From Planctomycetota bacterium (GTDB lineage Bacteria > Planctomycetota > Planctomycetia > Planctomycetales > Planctomycetaceae), in assembly GCA_030836185.1 (NCBI GenBank), contig JAURQH010000086.1, forward strand, positions 1-40,353: a stretch of 40,353 nucleotides of DNA, given 5' to 3'. The notes beneath the pieces were generated by a model, which saw only the letters and a list, made by a program, of their open reading frames with translations, ran no database searches and was not told where the DNA came from. Shown piece by piece: positions 21,844-29,481 of this stretch (within the stretch, counting starts at the first letter, position 1; each line of letters opens with the position of its first letter). The position numbers were made by a program, and so were the translations under genes.

Positions 21844-23631
21844 ATGTCTCTACTCTCCCTCTCTAACGTCACATTCACCTGGGATGCCGATCCCATTTTG
21901 GACGATGTCTCACTCGAAATTGAACGCTACGAACGCATCGGACTTTTGGGGCGTAACGGAGCCGGCAAATCGACGCTGATGAAGATTTTCGCCGGAGAAC
22001 TCGATCCCGACGAGGGTGGAATCCGTCCTGAAAAAGGTTGCCGCATCGCACGATTGGTTCAGGAAGTCCCCGCGGACACCGAAGGAACCATTGCAGAAAT
22101 TGTCGGCCGAGGAGTCAGTGATGATCATGCTTCGGAACAATCTCATCTGGTCTCAAAAATTCTTTCGCGAATGCAACTCGACGAGAAAGCACAATTTGCG
22201 ACACTCTCTTCAGGAATGAAACGACGTGTGCTGTTAGCGCAATCACTTGTCGAAGAACCCGATATTCTGTTACTTGACGAACCGACCAACCACCTCGATA
22301 TCAATGCCATCAAATGGTTGGAAAATTTCCTGCAGGTTTATAATGGCACGCTCATTTTCATCACTCACGACCGGGAATTTCTACAATCTCTCGCCAATCG
22401 GATCATTGAACTCGACCGAGGCCGTCTGTTTGACTGGACCTGCGACTATCAGACATTCTTGAAACGCAAAGCCGCCGCTCTTGAAGCTGAAGAAAAGCAG
22501 AACGCTCTGTTCGACAAGAAACTGGCCGAAGAAGAAGTCTGGATCCGCCAAGGCATCAAAGCCCGCCGCACTCGCAATGAAGGTCGCGTGCGAGCACTCA
22601 AGAAACTCAGAGAGGAACGCAAAGCGCGTCGTGAAAAGGTGGGGAATGTTCGCTTACAAGCGGTCGATTCGGGAAGGTCCGGGCAACTCGTCATCGAAGC
22701 GGAAAAGGTGTCATTCGCTTACGAAGATCGCAAAATCATCGATAATTATTCCACACTCATCAGCCGGGGTGACCGAATCGGCATCATTGGGCCAAACGGG
22801 GCCGGCAAATCGACGCTACTGAAGGTACTCCTCAAACATCTCGAACCACAAGCAGGTTCAGTGCGCCAAGGAACAAACCTCGATATACTGTACTTCGATC
22901 AATTACGAGAACAGATTCTCGAAGAAAAGACGGTCGTCGAGAATGTCGGCGAAGGTCAAGAGATGCTCGAAATCAACGGGCAACGAAAACACATTTACGG
23001 CTATTTACAGGACTTCCTGTTTACCCCGGAACGTGCACGGCGTCCCGCTCGATCACTTTCGGGAGGAGAACGAAACCGTCTGCTTCTGGCAAGATTATTC
23101 AAACGCTCTTCCAATCTACTGATCCTCGATGAGCCGACCAACGACCTGGACTTGGAGACTCTCGAACTGCTTGAAGAGTTGCTCGCCAGCTATAGCGGAA
23201 CCTTACTTTTGGTTAGCCACGACCGGGCCTTTCTCAATAATGTCGTCACGGGCATCATCGCCGTCGAAGGAGACGGAACGATTCGCGAAATCGATGGTGG
23301 CTATGACGATTATGTCCGCATTGAGAAACAGGGGTTCGCAGATCTGGAAACGTCTTCAGAACAAACGATAGACACAAAATCTTCTGCGAAAACTCTTACC
23401 CCTGTTCCAAAGAAGGAGAAACTTAGCTACAAGGACCAGCGCGAACTCGACGAGTTACCACAGAAAATTGAACGTCTCGAAACTGAACAGAACGAGTTGA
23501 CCGAGACGATGTCTGACCCAGATTTCTTCAAACAGGATCCCCAAACCATGACAGCGGTGACTGATCGGCTGGCAATCATCGATACCGAACTGAACCATTG
23601 TTACACACGCTGGGAAGACCTTGAAGGATGA
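21844..23631 (+). CDS. uup: ABC-F ATPase, Uup-like
   Basis: A soluble protein with two ABC ATPase domains and no membrane part, as in the ABC-F translation/ribosome-associated family. Domain 1: Walker A GRNGAGKST (36-44), signature LSSGMKRR, Walker B ILLLDEPTNHLD. The linker between domains (about 200-280) is rich in Lys, Arg and Glu. Domain 2: GPNGAGKST, LSGGERNR, LLILDEPTNDLD. The C-terminal 80 residues (YKDQRELDEL...) are a coiled coil, the Uup hallmark (binds DNA in E. coli Uup). The second domain's switch His (VSHDRAF) is present. Length 595 residues is normal. Confidence 0.92.
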   Translation: MSLLSLSNVTFTWDADPILDDVSLEIERYERIGLLGRNGAGKSTLMKIFAGELDPDEGGIRPEKGCRIARLVQEVPADTEGTIAEIVGRGVSDDHASEQSHLVSKILSRMQLDEKAQFATLSSGMKRRVLLAQSLVEEPDILLLDEPTNHLDINAIKWLENFLQVYNGTLIFITHDREFLQSLANRIIELDRGRLFDWTCDYQTFLKRKAAALEAEEKQNALFDKKLAEEEVWIRQGIKARRTRNEGRVRALKKLREERKARREKVGNVRLQAVDSGRSGQLVIEAEKVSFAYEDRKIIDNYSTLISRGDRIGIIGPNGAGKSTLLKVLLKHLEPQAGSVRQGTNLDILYFDQLREQILEEKTVVENVGEGQEMLEINGQRKHIYGYLQDFLFTPERARRPARSLSGGERNRLLLARLFKRSSNLLILDEPTNDLDLETLELLEELLASYSGTLLLVSHDRAFLNNVVTGIIAVEGDGTIREIDGGYDDYVRIEKQGFADLETSSEQTIDTKSSAKTLTPVPKKEKLSYKDQRELDELPQKIERLETEQNELTETMSDPDFFKQDPQTMTAVTDRLAIIDTELNHCYTRWEDLEG

Positions 23632-23696
23632 GTCTCACCCATTCTCAAAGTGTCGAGCAATATTTCTGTTTTTGAATCTTCAAAACGAAAGTCCTC

Positions 23697-24035
23697 ATGA
23701 TGCGACTCTTTGAAGGAACTCCTTTCGACAGACCGCTTCGCTGCGAGATCTGCGAAAAACTGGAAGCTGAATGCACATGCCCACCTCCAGAAATTGTGCG
23801 AACTCCCCCAGAAGAGCAAACGATCGTCATCGCTATCGAAAAACGGAAACGAGGAAAAACCGTGACCGTGATTCGAGGACTGGCCGCCAATAACGATCAC
23901 GCCGCCCTTTTGAAGCAACTCAAATCAACATGTGGAGCGGGAGGCTCGATACAGGACGGCAACCTGGACATCCAGGGAAATCACAGAGAGACCGTTCGCA
24001 CCCTACTGAAACAACAAGGCTACAAGTTGAAGTGA
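23697..24035 (+). CDS. SUI1/eIF1-like translation initiation factor
   Basis: The 112-residue protein ends in a SUI1 domain, as in YciH and eIF1: KRGKTVTVIRGL, AALLKQLKSTCGAGGS, DGNLDIQGNHRETVRTLLKQQGYKLK. It probably binds the small ribosomal subunit, affecting start-site choice. An N-terminal extension has C16-x2-C19 and C26-x-C28, which looks like a zinc site, not part of the minimal SUI1 fold. ATG 23697 and ATG 23700 are both possible starts. It lies 65 bases after uup, also ribosome-linked. Confidence 0.9.
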   Translation: MMRLFEGTPFDRPLRCEICEKLEAECTCPPPEIVRTPPEEQTIVIAIEKRKRGKTVTVIRGLAANNDHAALLKQLKSTCGAGGSIQDGNLDIQGNHRETVRTLLKQQGYKLK

Positions 24036-24126
24036 ACACTCTGCCGGTAGACAGACCAAGTCCATTTTCTATAATAAAAAAGAGAGAGATTGTATTTCGA
24101 GAAAATTCATCGGGAGAATGCTGATC

Positions 24127-25527
24127 ATGTTATTTCGAGCGTCACAATTTTTAACCTTGGCTGTATTGTCGGTAGTTGTCGGTTGTGCTCCGGGGGATGG
24201 AGATGGAACACCCGTCGATAATGATGTCTCGGCAGAGAAGCCTGAAACTACAATCGCCGATGCTGGAAGCGAAGCTGATTCATTAATGGAAGAGCCAACA
24301 TCTCAATCAACGGAATCGGAAACACCGACCGCTGAGCCTGTCGAAGAGAAACCCGCAGAAGAGACGGCCACTGTTCCAACCTCGTTGGAAGTAAAATTGG
24401 GAGAAGGCGACCTTCTTACCGGTATCCCCGGAGACGGCCCCCTGAAACTCGATACCATCGAGAAGTGGCTTGCCGAACCAATGAATCATGTCACCCTCGA
24501 AGTCTCTCTACCGATGGGACTCAATGTGGGTAAAATCCCGCAAGAGCCACTGGAAAAGAACCCGCTCACCAAAGCGAAAATCGAACTCGGACGACAACTC
24601 TATTTCGACACTCGACTCTCATCCGACAACACCATTAGTTGTGCCAGTTGTCATCATCCCGACAAAGGCTACGCCTTCGATTCCCAATTCGGCATTGGTG
24701 TTGATGGACAAGAAGGCGGCCGCAATTCGCCTGTTAGTTACAACCGAATTTTAACAACCGCTCAATTCTGGGATGGTCGTGCCGAGTCTCTCGAAGCTCA
24801 AGCGGTTGGGCCAATTGCCAACCCCATCGAAATGGGGAACACTCATGAAGCCGCCGTGAAAACCATTGCGGAAATTCCTGGATACAAAGTTCAGTTCGAT
24901 AAAGTCTTCGAAGATGGCGTGAACATCGATAATGTTGGGAAAGCCATCGCTGCCTTCGAACGCGCCATCGTCACCGGTCCTTCCGCATTCGATTATTACG
25001 AACAGTTGAAGCCCCTAAAAGCCCTCGACGAAGAGATCATTGCTGAGGAAGAAGACCTCAAAACCAAGTATGACATGTTGATGGCGGGTGCCAAAGACAA
25101 ACCGATGTCAGAGTCGGCAGAACGTGGCTATAAACTTTTCTTCAGCGAGCGAGTCAACTGTGCGGCTTGTCATGTTGGTGCGAATCTTTCCGATGAAAAG
25201 TATCACAACCTGGGAATCGGTATGGACGCCGACGAACCAGACATGGGACGTTTCGTTGTCACGGGTGAAGAGAAAGACAAAGGCGCCTTCAAAACTCCCA
25301 CCATCCGCAATGTTGAATTCACCGCCCCCTACATGCACGACGGCAGTTTGAAGACCTTGGAAGAAACCGTCCAGCATTATAACAAGGGGGGGACACCCAA
25401 TCCGTGGTTGTCCGACAAAGTGAAAAAACTCAATCTCACGGAACAGGAAGTCGCCGATCTGGTCGCCTTCATGAAAGCCTGCACGGGCGAGTTCCCGCCG
25501 ATCGAACACGCTCGCTTGCCAGAGTGA
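24127..25527 (+). CDS. Di-haem cytochrome c peroxidase (MauG/Ccp family) lipoprotein
   Basis: The protein has a lipobox (VVVGC, C20), so it should be a membrane-anchored lipoprotein, followed by a Thr/Glu/Pro-rich linker (to about 110). The catalytic part has two c-type haem sites: C172-x2-C-H (CASCHH) and C345-x2-C-H (CAACHV), with LGRQLYFDTRLSSD and GAFKTPTIRNVEFTAPYMHDGS as conserved blocks. It reduces peroxide with electrons from cytochromes. I start at 24127 (MLFRAS) since GGGAG is then at proper spacing; ATG 24118 would leave it too close. A hairpin terminator with a T tract follows at 25714. Confidence 0.93.
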   Translation: MLFRASQFLTLAVLSVVVGCAPGDGDGTPVDNDVSAEKPETTIADAGSEADSLMEEPTSQSTESETPTAEPVEEKPAEETATVPTSLEVKLGEGDLLTGIPGDGPLKLDTIEKWLAEPMNHVTLEVSLPMGLNVGKIPQEPLEKNPLTKAKIELGRQLYFDTRLSSDNTISCASCHHPDKGYAFDSQFGIGVDGQEGGRNSPVSYNRILTTAQFWDGRAESLEAQAVGPIANPIEMGNTHEAAVKTIAEIPGYKVQFDKVFEDGVNIDNVGKAIAAFERAIVTGPSAFDYYEQLKPLKALDEEIIAEEEDLKTKYDMLMAGAKDKPMSESAERGYKLFFSERVNCAACHVGANLSDEKYHNLGIGMDADEPDMGRFVVTGEEKDKGAFKTPTIRNVEFTAPYMHDGSLKTLEETVQHYNKGGTPNPWLSDKVKKLNLTEQEVADLVAFMKACTGEFPPIEHARLPE

Positions 25528-25556
25528 CTCAGGGATAAAACTAAACCCCGGTCGGA

Positions 25557-25693
25557 GTAGGCTGGGACAAGTCCCAGCTTTTATGATTTGCATATGAATC
25601 TCGATGATAAAATGACGAGGCTCACTTTATACCATCAAAGAAAAATTAAAATTGATACCTTCTCTATACTTGCTGGGACAAGTCCCAGCCTAC
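25557..25693. repeat. Inverted pair of REP-like palindromes (137-bp unit)
   Basis: A GTAGG-headed palindrome (GTAG + GCTGGGAC-AA-GTCCCAGC) at 25557-25578 and its mirror copy ending CTAC at 25672-25693 face each other around an A/T-rich spacer of 93 bases. The whole unit resembles the one at 28814-28949, with the same head and similar spacer ends (TTTTATGATTTGCA against TTTTTAAGACTTGCA). It is a bacterial interspersed (BIME-like) element, probably mobilised by a RAYT such as the broken one at 28246. Confidence 0.85.
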
Positions 25694-25713
25694 GAAAATG
25701 AACAACATTGATA

Positions 25714-25745
25714 CCCCGGCCGAGAAAATCTCGACCGGGGTTTTT
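25714..25745 (+). terminator. Rho-independent terminator after the cytochrome c peroxidase gene
   Basis: CCCCGGCCGAGA and TCTCGACCGGGG form a 12-bp stem with one mismatch, a 3-base loop and a following TTTTT at 25741-25745. It stands 186 bases after the peroxidase stop; the REP pair lies between them. Confidence 0.75.
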
Positions 25746-25767
25746 CATGCGCGTCTTCATGTGAGGG

Positions 25768-27132
25768 TCACCCCTTGAGACTCCACCCCTCTCGCGGAGT
25801 CCGACCGAGGAATCGCTCGGCTTCGGGAGCGTTGGGAATCTTCATATTTTTCGCATCCCAAACGATCTTCTTGCCCGCCCGGAAAGCGACATTTCCTAAG
25901 TGATTGGCTTCGGTCAGAGGCCCGGCATAACTGAACGGGCTTGCCGTCGGCGTCCCATTGACGCAGGCTTCCAACCATTCCTGATGCTGTCCGGGAGAAT
26001 CAGGAATAAACTTTTCGGGAGGCGTGAAGTCCTTGAATTTGTCCTCGGGTAACAACAAATACTTACTGTAATCCGACAGCAGCATTCCTTTCTCACCGAT
26101 GAACAAGACGCCGTTATTCCACTGAGGAATTCCTTTGTCTCGCCAGATCTTCGGTTTGTGATCTCCCTGATACCAGCCAAGTTTAAGTGCTGGTAAATTC
26201 CCCATCCGTCCTTTTCGCGGACCGTATTCATACATGGCCGTCATCGATGCGGGGGCAATTTCAGGGTGCGGATCGGGACCGAAAGCTTCAATCGTTTTAG
26301 GAGCATCCAGTTCAAGCGCCCAATACGGCAAATCGTTCCAATGACTGCCTAAATCGGACATGGTTCCATTCCCAAACTCCCACCAGCGATACCATTTTGG
26401 ACCGGGAAAATAGTCCTCGTGAAACGGTCGTTCCTGAGCGGGACCAAGCCATAAGTTCCAATCGACATATTCGGGGGGAGTCATCCCTACTTCGGGACGT
26501 TCCATCACATGGACAATATCTTTATTGGTTTTGGCGTCTTCTGCAGATTGTCGTCCCCAAGCACGCGAGACCCAAACGTGCGCTTCGGTCACTTTGCCAA
26601 TAGCCCCTGATTGAATCAGTTCGACAACGCGGTGATAGTTGGGCAAGCCGTGAATTTGTGTCCCCATTTGTGTTGCCACATTCGCTTTCGCAGCCGCTTC
26701 GGTCACTGCCCGCGCTTCGACAACATTGTGTGTCAGTGGCTTTTCGCAGTAAACGTGCTTTCCCTGCAGCAATGCCGGCATCGTTGCGTAGGCGTGCGTA
26801 TGTTCCGGCGTACTGACAACAACGGCATCAATCCGCGATCCCCGTGCATCGTACAGTCGACGAAAGTCTTTGTACGTTTTCGCATTCGGGAATTCCTCTT
26901 TTTGTCGAGCGAGATGCCGTTCGTCCACATCGCACAAATCGACCACATTGACGGGAACCTTGCCGTACGAAGTCATCGTTTTCAGATTTCGTCCTCCGCG
27001 ACCGCCCACACCAATGAACGCAAGATTCAGCTTTTCATTCTGGTTAATAGCGGAGAGTATCGCAGGTGCTGCAAACAGACTCGCACCGGCGGCAGTTGTT
27101 TTGACAAAGTCGCGACGTGTGATTTGATTCAT
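25768..27132 (-). CDS. Tat-exported Gfo/Idh/MocA family oxidoreductase
   Basis: The 454-residue protein begins with a Tat leader, [16 protein letters not shown], cut near AILSA. ATG 27132 is chosen over the TTG at 27138. The NAD(P)-binding N-terminal domain follows ([16 protein letters not shown]), then [26 protein letters not shown] and the EKPLTHN motif, whose Lys is typical for the family. The substrate-binding domain carries the WNLWLGPA and [21 protein letters not shown] blocks common in planctomycete members. The sugar substrate is unknown. The next gene upstream, a TIM-barrel isomerase-like protein, is co-directional, 91 bases away, and often paired with this family. Confidence 0.93.
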   Translation of the reverse strand: MNQITRRDFVKTTAAGASLFAAPAILSAINQNEKLNLAFIGVGGRGGRNLKTMTSYGKVPVNVVDLCDVDERHLARQKEEFPNAKTYKDFRRLYDARGSRIDAVVVSTPEHTHAYATMPALLQGKHVYCEKPLTHNVVEARAVTEAAAKANVATQMGTQIHGLPNYHRVVELIQSGAIGKVTEAHVWVSRAWGRQSAEDAKTNKDIVHVMERPEVGMTPPEYVDWNLWLGPAQERPFHEDYFPGPKWYRWWEFGNGTMSDLGSHWNDLPYWALELDAPKTIEAFGPDPHPEIAPASMTAMYEYGPRKGRMGNLPALKLGWYQGDHKPKIWRDKGIPQWNNGVLFIGEKGMLLSDYSKYLLLPEDKFKDFTPPEKFIPDSPGQHQEWLEACVNGTPTASPFSYAGPLTEANHLGNVAFRAGKKIVWDAKNMKIPNAPEAERFLGRTPREGWSLKG

Positions 27133-27168
27133 AGTCAATTGTTATCCTGATTAATGTTGTCATCTTGA

Positions 27169-27189
27169 GGCCGGTAGAACCGGCCCTAC
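27169..27189. repeat. Second type of GTAGG palindrome (GGCCGGT/ACCGGCC)
   Basis: On the minus strand this reads GTAGG plus GCCGGTTC-TACCGGCC-like palindrome (plus strand GGCCGGT-AGA-ACCGGCC-CTAC). It shares the GTAG head of the main repeat family but has a different core. It lies in the 91-base gap between two leftward genes, where it could form a hairpin in the transcript. Confidence 0.55.
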
Positions 27190-27223
27190 GAATTATTTTC
27201 TAGTCGGCCTTGAATCCCTCACC

Positions 27224-28075
27224 TCACACGAGTTCAAAGACTTCATCCATCTGTTTCGAGACATCGGCAAGACGGGTGAAGTCTCCACCGGGAACTTCCG
27301 CGGCTGCCCATCCCGAAAATTTGAGTTTGACCAGTTCTTCGCGGACGGCTTTCCAGTTCACACTGCCCGTCCCCATTGGCATGCCGAACCCTTTGCGGAG
27401 TCCTTCGTTCATGGCGACTTTTAGGTCGAATTCTTTCAGATCGAGTTTCTTGATCCGGGAACCCAACACTTCGATCCAATGTTCGGCAACTCCCCAGCGG
27501 ATGACATTGCCGATATCAAAATGAACACCGACGGCTGGCGAGTCAATTTCATCAACATATGTTTTCATATCCAGCGGACTGATCAAAAACGACGCCCACA
27601 CATTTTCGATCAGAAATTGAATCCCCTGCTTTTCTGCATATGGTGCCGCGTCTTTGATGGCAGCTTGCGTTTCCTGCCAGTTGTCTTTGTACGGTTTTTT
27701 CTCATCGTACCGAACGACCAACAACAACGATGAGCCGCCCAGTTCTTTGATACGGTCGACTCCTTCCCGCAATTGATCGAAAGGGACCGCGACCAAGCCA
27801 TCAATGATCAGACCCGATTCATCGCGGGCTTTCTTCCAGGCATCCACCGCTTCAGGTTCAACTTCCCGAAAACGCGGTTCGATCCCTTCGTAACCGAGCG
27901 TTTTGATCTTGGCAAGAGTTTCTGGAAGCGACAACGAGCGATCCTGCACCATACTCCACTTGAGCGACTTGCGAATCTTTCCCGTAAGTGGCCCGGCTGC
28001 GGAGGCGAGAGCAGGACCAACCATATAACCTGCCGCCAATAAACCCGATGTTTGTAGAAATTGTCGACGTTGCAT
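27224..28075 (-). CDS. Sugar phosphate isomerase/epimerase-like TIM-barrel protein
   Basis: A 283-residue member of the xylose isomerase-like TIM-barrel family (AP endonuclease family 2 fold). The leader MQRRQFLQTSGLLAAG is Tat-like. ATG 28075 is chosen over the TTG at 28114. The family blocks are LAKIKTLGYEGIEP at the first strands, FLIENVW (Glu ligand), VGVHFDIGNVIRWG (His/Asp metal ligands) and a C-terminal WAAAEVPGG. Metal ligands seem to be present. It likely acts on a sugar together with the Gfo/Idh/MocA oxidoreductase downstream. Confidence 0.9.
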   Translation of the reverse strand: MQRRQFLQTSGLLAAGYMVGPALASAAGPLTGKIRKSLKWSMVQDRSLSLPETLAKIKTLGYEGIEPRFREVEPEAVDAWKKARDESGLIIDGLVAVPFDQLREGVDRIKELGGSSLLLVVRYDEKKPYKDNWQETQAAIKDAAPYAEKQGIQFLIENVWASFLISPLDMKTYVDEIDSPAVGVHFDIGNVIRWGVAEHWIEVLGSRIKKLDLKEFDLKVAMNEGLRKGFGMPMGTGSVNWKAVREELVKLKFSGWAAAEVPGGDFTRLADVSKQMDEVFELV

Positions 28076-28136
28076 AGTGACCCAATTGTTGAAGACGAAA
28101 GAAATTCCCTTCAAGCAGTATGCCGGGTCTGATCGA

Positions 28137-28168
28137 GTACATCAAGAATTGTTTATTGGAGCAGATCG
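28137..28168 (+). repeat. 32-base direct repeat, left copy
   Basis: GTACATCAAGAATTGTT..., 32 bases, recurs at 28969-29000 with three mismatches. The two copies bracket the broken RAYT and its palindromes and suggest a repeat unit boundary or a duplication. Confidence 0.7.
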
Positions 28169-28203
28169 TGATCAAAAAACATCGACATATACGCACAGCC
28201 AGT

Positions 28204-28225
28204 GTAGGCTGGGACTCGTCCCAGC
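28204..28225 (+). repeat. REP-like palindrome just before the RAYT gene
   Basis: GTAG + GCTGGGAC-TC-GTCCCAGC, an 8-bp perfect stem with a 2-base loop, is 20 bases before the RAYT ATG (28246). The same head is found at 25557, 28814 and inverted at 25672, 28928 and 33572. Confidence 0.9.
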
Positions 28226-28245
28226 AAAATACGGATAGCTTTGTC

Positions 28246-28793
28246 ATGCGAACCTATCGACGATCCAAAGAAGGACAGGTTTTCTTCTTCACCATCGTCA
28301 CCAATCAACGCCGTAATATATTGACGACCGAACTAGGGCGAGATTGCCTGCGAAAAGCGTTTCGAGAAGTGCGTGCAAGTCATCCTTTTACAATCACGGG
28401 ATTTTCTTACTTCCCGATCACATTCACACAATTAGGGAATTACCACGTGGAGACAACGATTACTCCATGCGCATTCGGCGTGTAAAAAGCATATTCACGA
28501 GAAGCTGGAGAGAACATTCGACAGCAGAAGAAACCATCACCGAAAGCAGGCATCGCAAAGGAGAGCGAGGAATCTGGCAACGTCGGTTCTGGGAACATGC
28601 TTGCCGTGATGAAGATGACCTGAAACGATGCCTCGATTATCTGCATATAAACCCTTTAAAGCACGGGTTGGTCGAACGCGTGAAAGATTGGCCGTGGTCG
28701 TCGTTTCATCGATATGTGAAGATGGGTAACTACCCTGAAGATTGGGGAAACTCTAATCATTGGTACGGCGATGAGTTCAAACATGCAGAATGA
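28246..28793 (+). pseudogene. REP-associated tyrosine transposase (RAYT), frameshifted
   Basis: A RAYT of the Y1/IS200-like family, broken by a single-base frameshift. The first part (MRTYRRSKEGQVFFFTIVTN, 28246 to about 28404) is in one frame; the second has LLPDHIHTIRELPRGDNDYS, RIRRVKSIFTRSW, GIWQRRFWEHACRDEDD and LDYLHINPLKHGL in another. Together they give the His-x-His (HUH) metal pair in DHIHTI and the catalytic Tyr in LDYLH. The shift lies near the TTTT run at 28402-28405, consistent with one lost base. Natural decay, a sequencing error or recoding cannot be separated here. A REP-like palindrome lies on each side, as is usual for RAYTs. Confidence 0.88.
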
Positions 28794-28813
28794 GATAAGG
28801 ACGTGGTTTCGCC

Positions 28814-28949
28814 GTAGGCTGGGACAAGTCCCAGCTTTTTAAGACTTGCAAATAAGATCGTTTAACGATGAAGCAATTGGCATTCGATCATCAAAAGATT
28901 TATTGCCATTAACGATTTCGCTATTTTGCTGGGACGAGTCCCAGCCTAC
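28814..28949. repeat. Inverted pair of REP-like palindromes (136-bp unit)
   Basis: GTAG + GCTGGGAC-AA-GTCCCAGC at 28814-28835 faces its inverted copy GCTGGGAC-GA-GTCCCAGC + CTAC at 28928-28949, 92 bases apart. It starts 20 bases after the RAYT stop and is the same kind and size as the unit at 25557-25693. Confidence 0.88.
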
Positions 28950-28968
28950 GGCCTGATAAACATTGTTG

Positions 28969-29000
28969 GTACATCAAGAATTGTTGATTGATGCAGATCG
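28969..29000 (+). repeat. 32-base direct repeat, right copy
   Basis: GTACATCAAGAATTGTTGATTG... matches 28137-28168 at 29 of 32 bases. It lies 20 bases after the REP pair that follows the RAYT. Confidence 0.7.
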
Positions 29001-29007
29001 AAAGTCA

Positions 29008-29379
29008 TCAATTTGCAAGAGGGCTGGTGACGGAATGACAAAAAGCGGACAAGCCATAACCGAGAAACATTAAAAACAACGCCAGACGCCAATGTCGGAG
29101 ATAAAAGAAAATCCCCGAGGCAACCAAGGAAAGGGATCCCGTCAATCCGCCCAGCAGAACCAAACGAGTGTATGCGTTAACAGGAAAGTCAGTGATTTCG
29201 GGAGTGATGAAACTGGACAATAACATTACGACCGTACCAGTCGTCGAAACCAAGCCAGATATCACCAATAAAACGCAGCCTGAAAAGACTAAGATCGACC
29301 TGCGTTTCGGCTGCGCATCACCCGAAAAAACAGGCGTTGCAAAACTGTTTTTCTCAGCATCTTTCTCATCTCTATTCAC
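29008..29379 (-). CDS. Small membrane protein of unknown function
   Basis: From a GTG start at 29379, preceded by GGTGGG, the protein has 123 residues; a longer TTG-start form to 29472 would run over the terminator of the next gene. It has a charged N-terminus (DEKDAEK...) and three hydrophobic segments (about 30-52, 70-90 and 95-115: ILVFSGCVLLVISGLV, LVLLGGLTGSLSLVASGIFFYL, LALFLMFLGYGLSAFC). No family is recognised. It follows the giant dehydrogenase-cytochrome gene in the same direction. Confidence 0.55.
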   Translation of the reverse strand: MNRDEKDAEKNSFATPVFSGDAQPKRRSILVFSGCVLLVISGLVSTTGTVVMLLSSFITPEITDFPVNAYTRLVLLGGLTGSLSLVASGIFFYLRHWRLALFLMFLGYGLSAFCHSVTSPLAN

Positions 29380-29398
29380 TAACCCACCGACTTTACAA

Positions 29399-29433
29399 TA
29401 AAAACACCAGCAGGAAAGGTTCCCGCCGGTGTT
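29399..29433 (-). terminator. Rho-independent terminator of the NPCBM-cytochrome c gene
   Basis: On the minus strand AACACCGGCGGG and CCTGCTGGTGTT form a 12-bp stem (two G-U pairs) with a 7-base loop and a following T run. It lies about 50 bases after the stop at 29482. Confidence 0.75.
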
Positions 29434-29481
29434 GGAGTTATGCTTAACAAACCACAACAGGCAACTAACCAAGAACGAATG

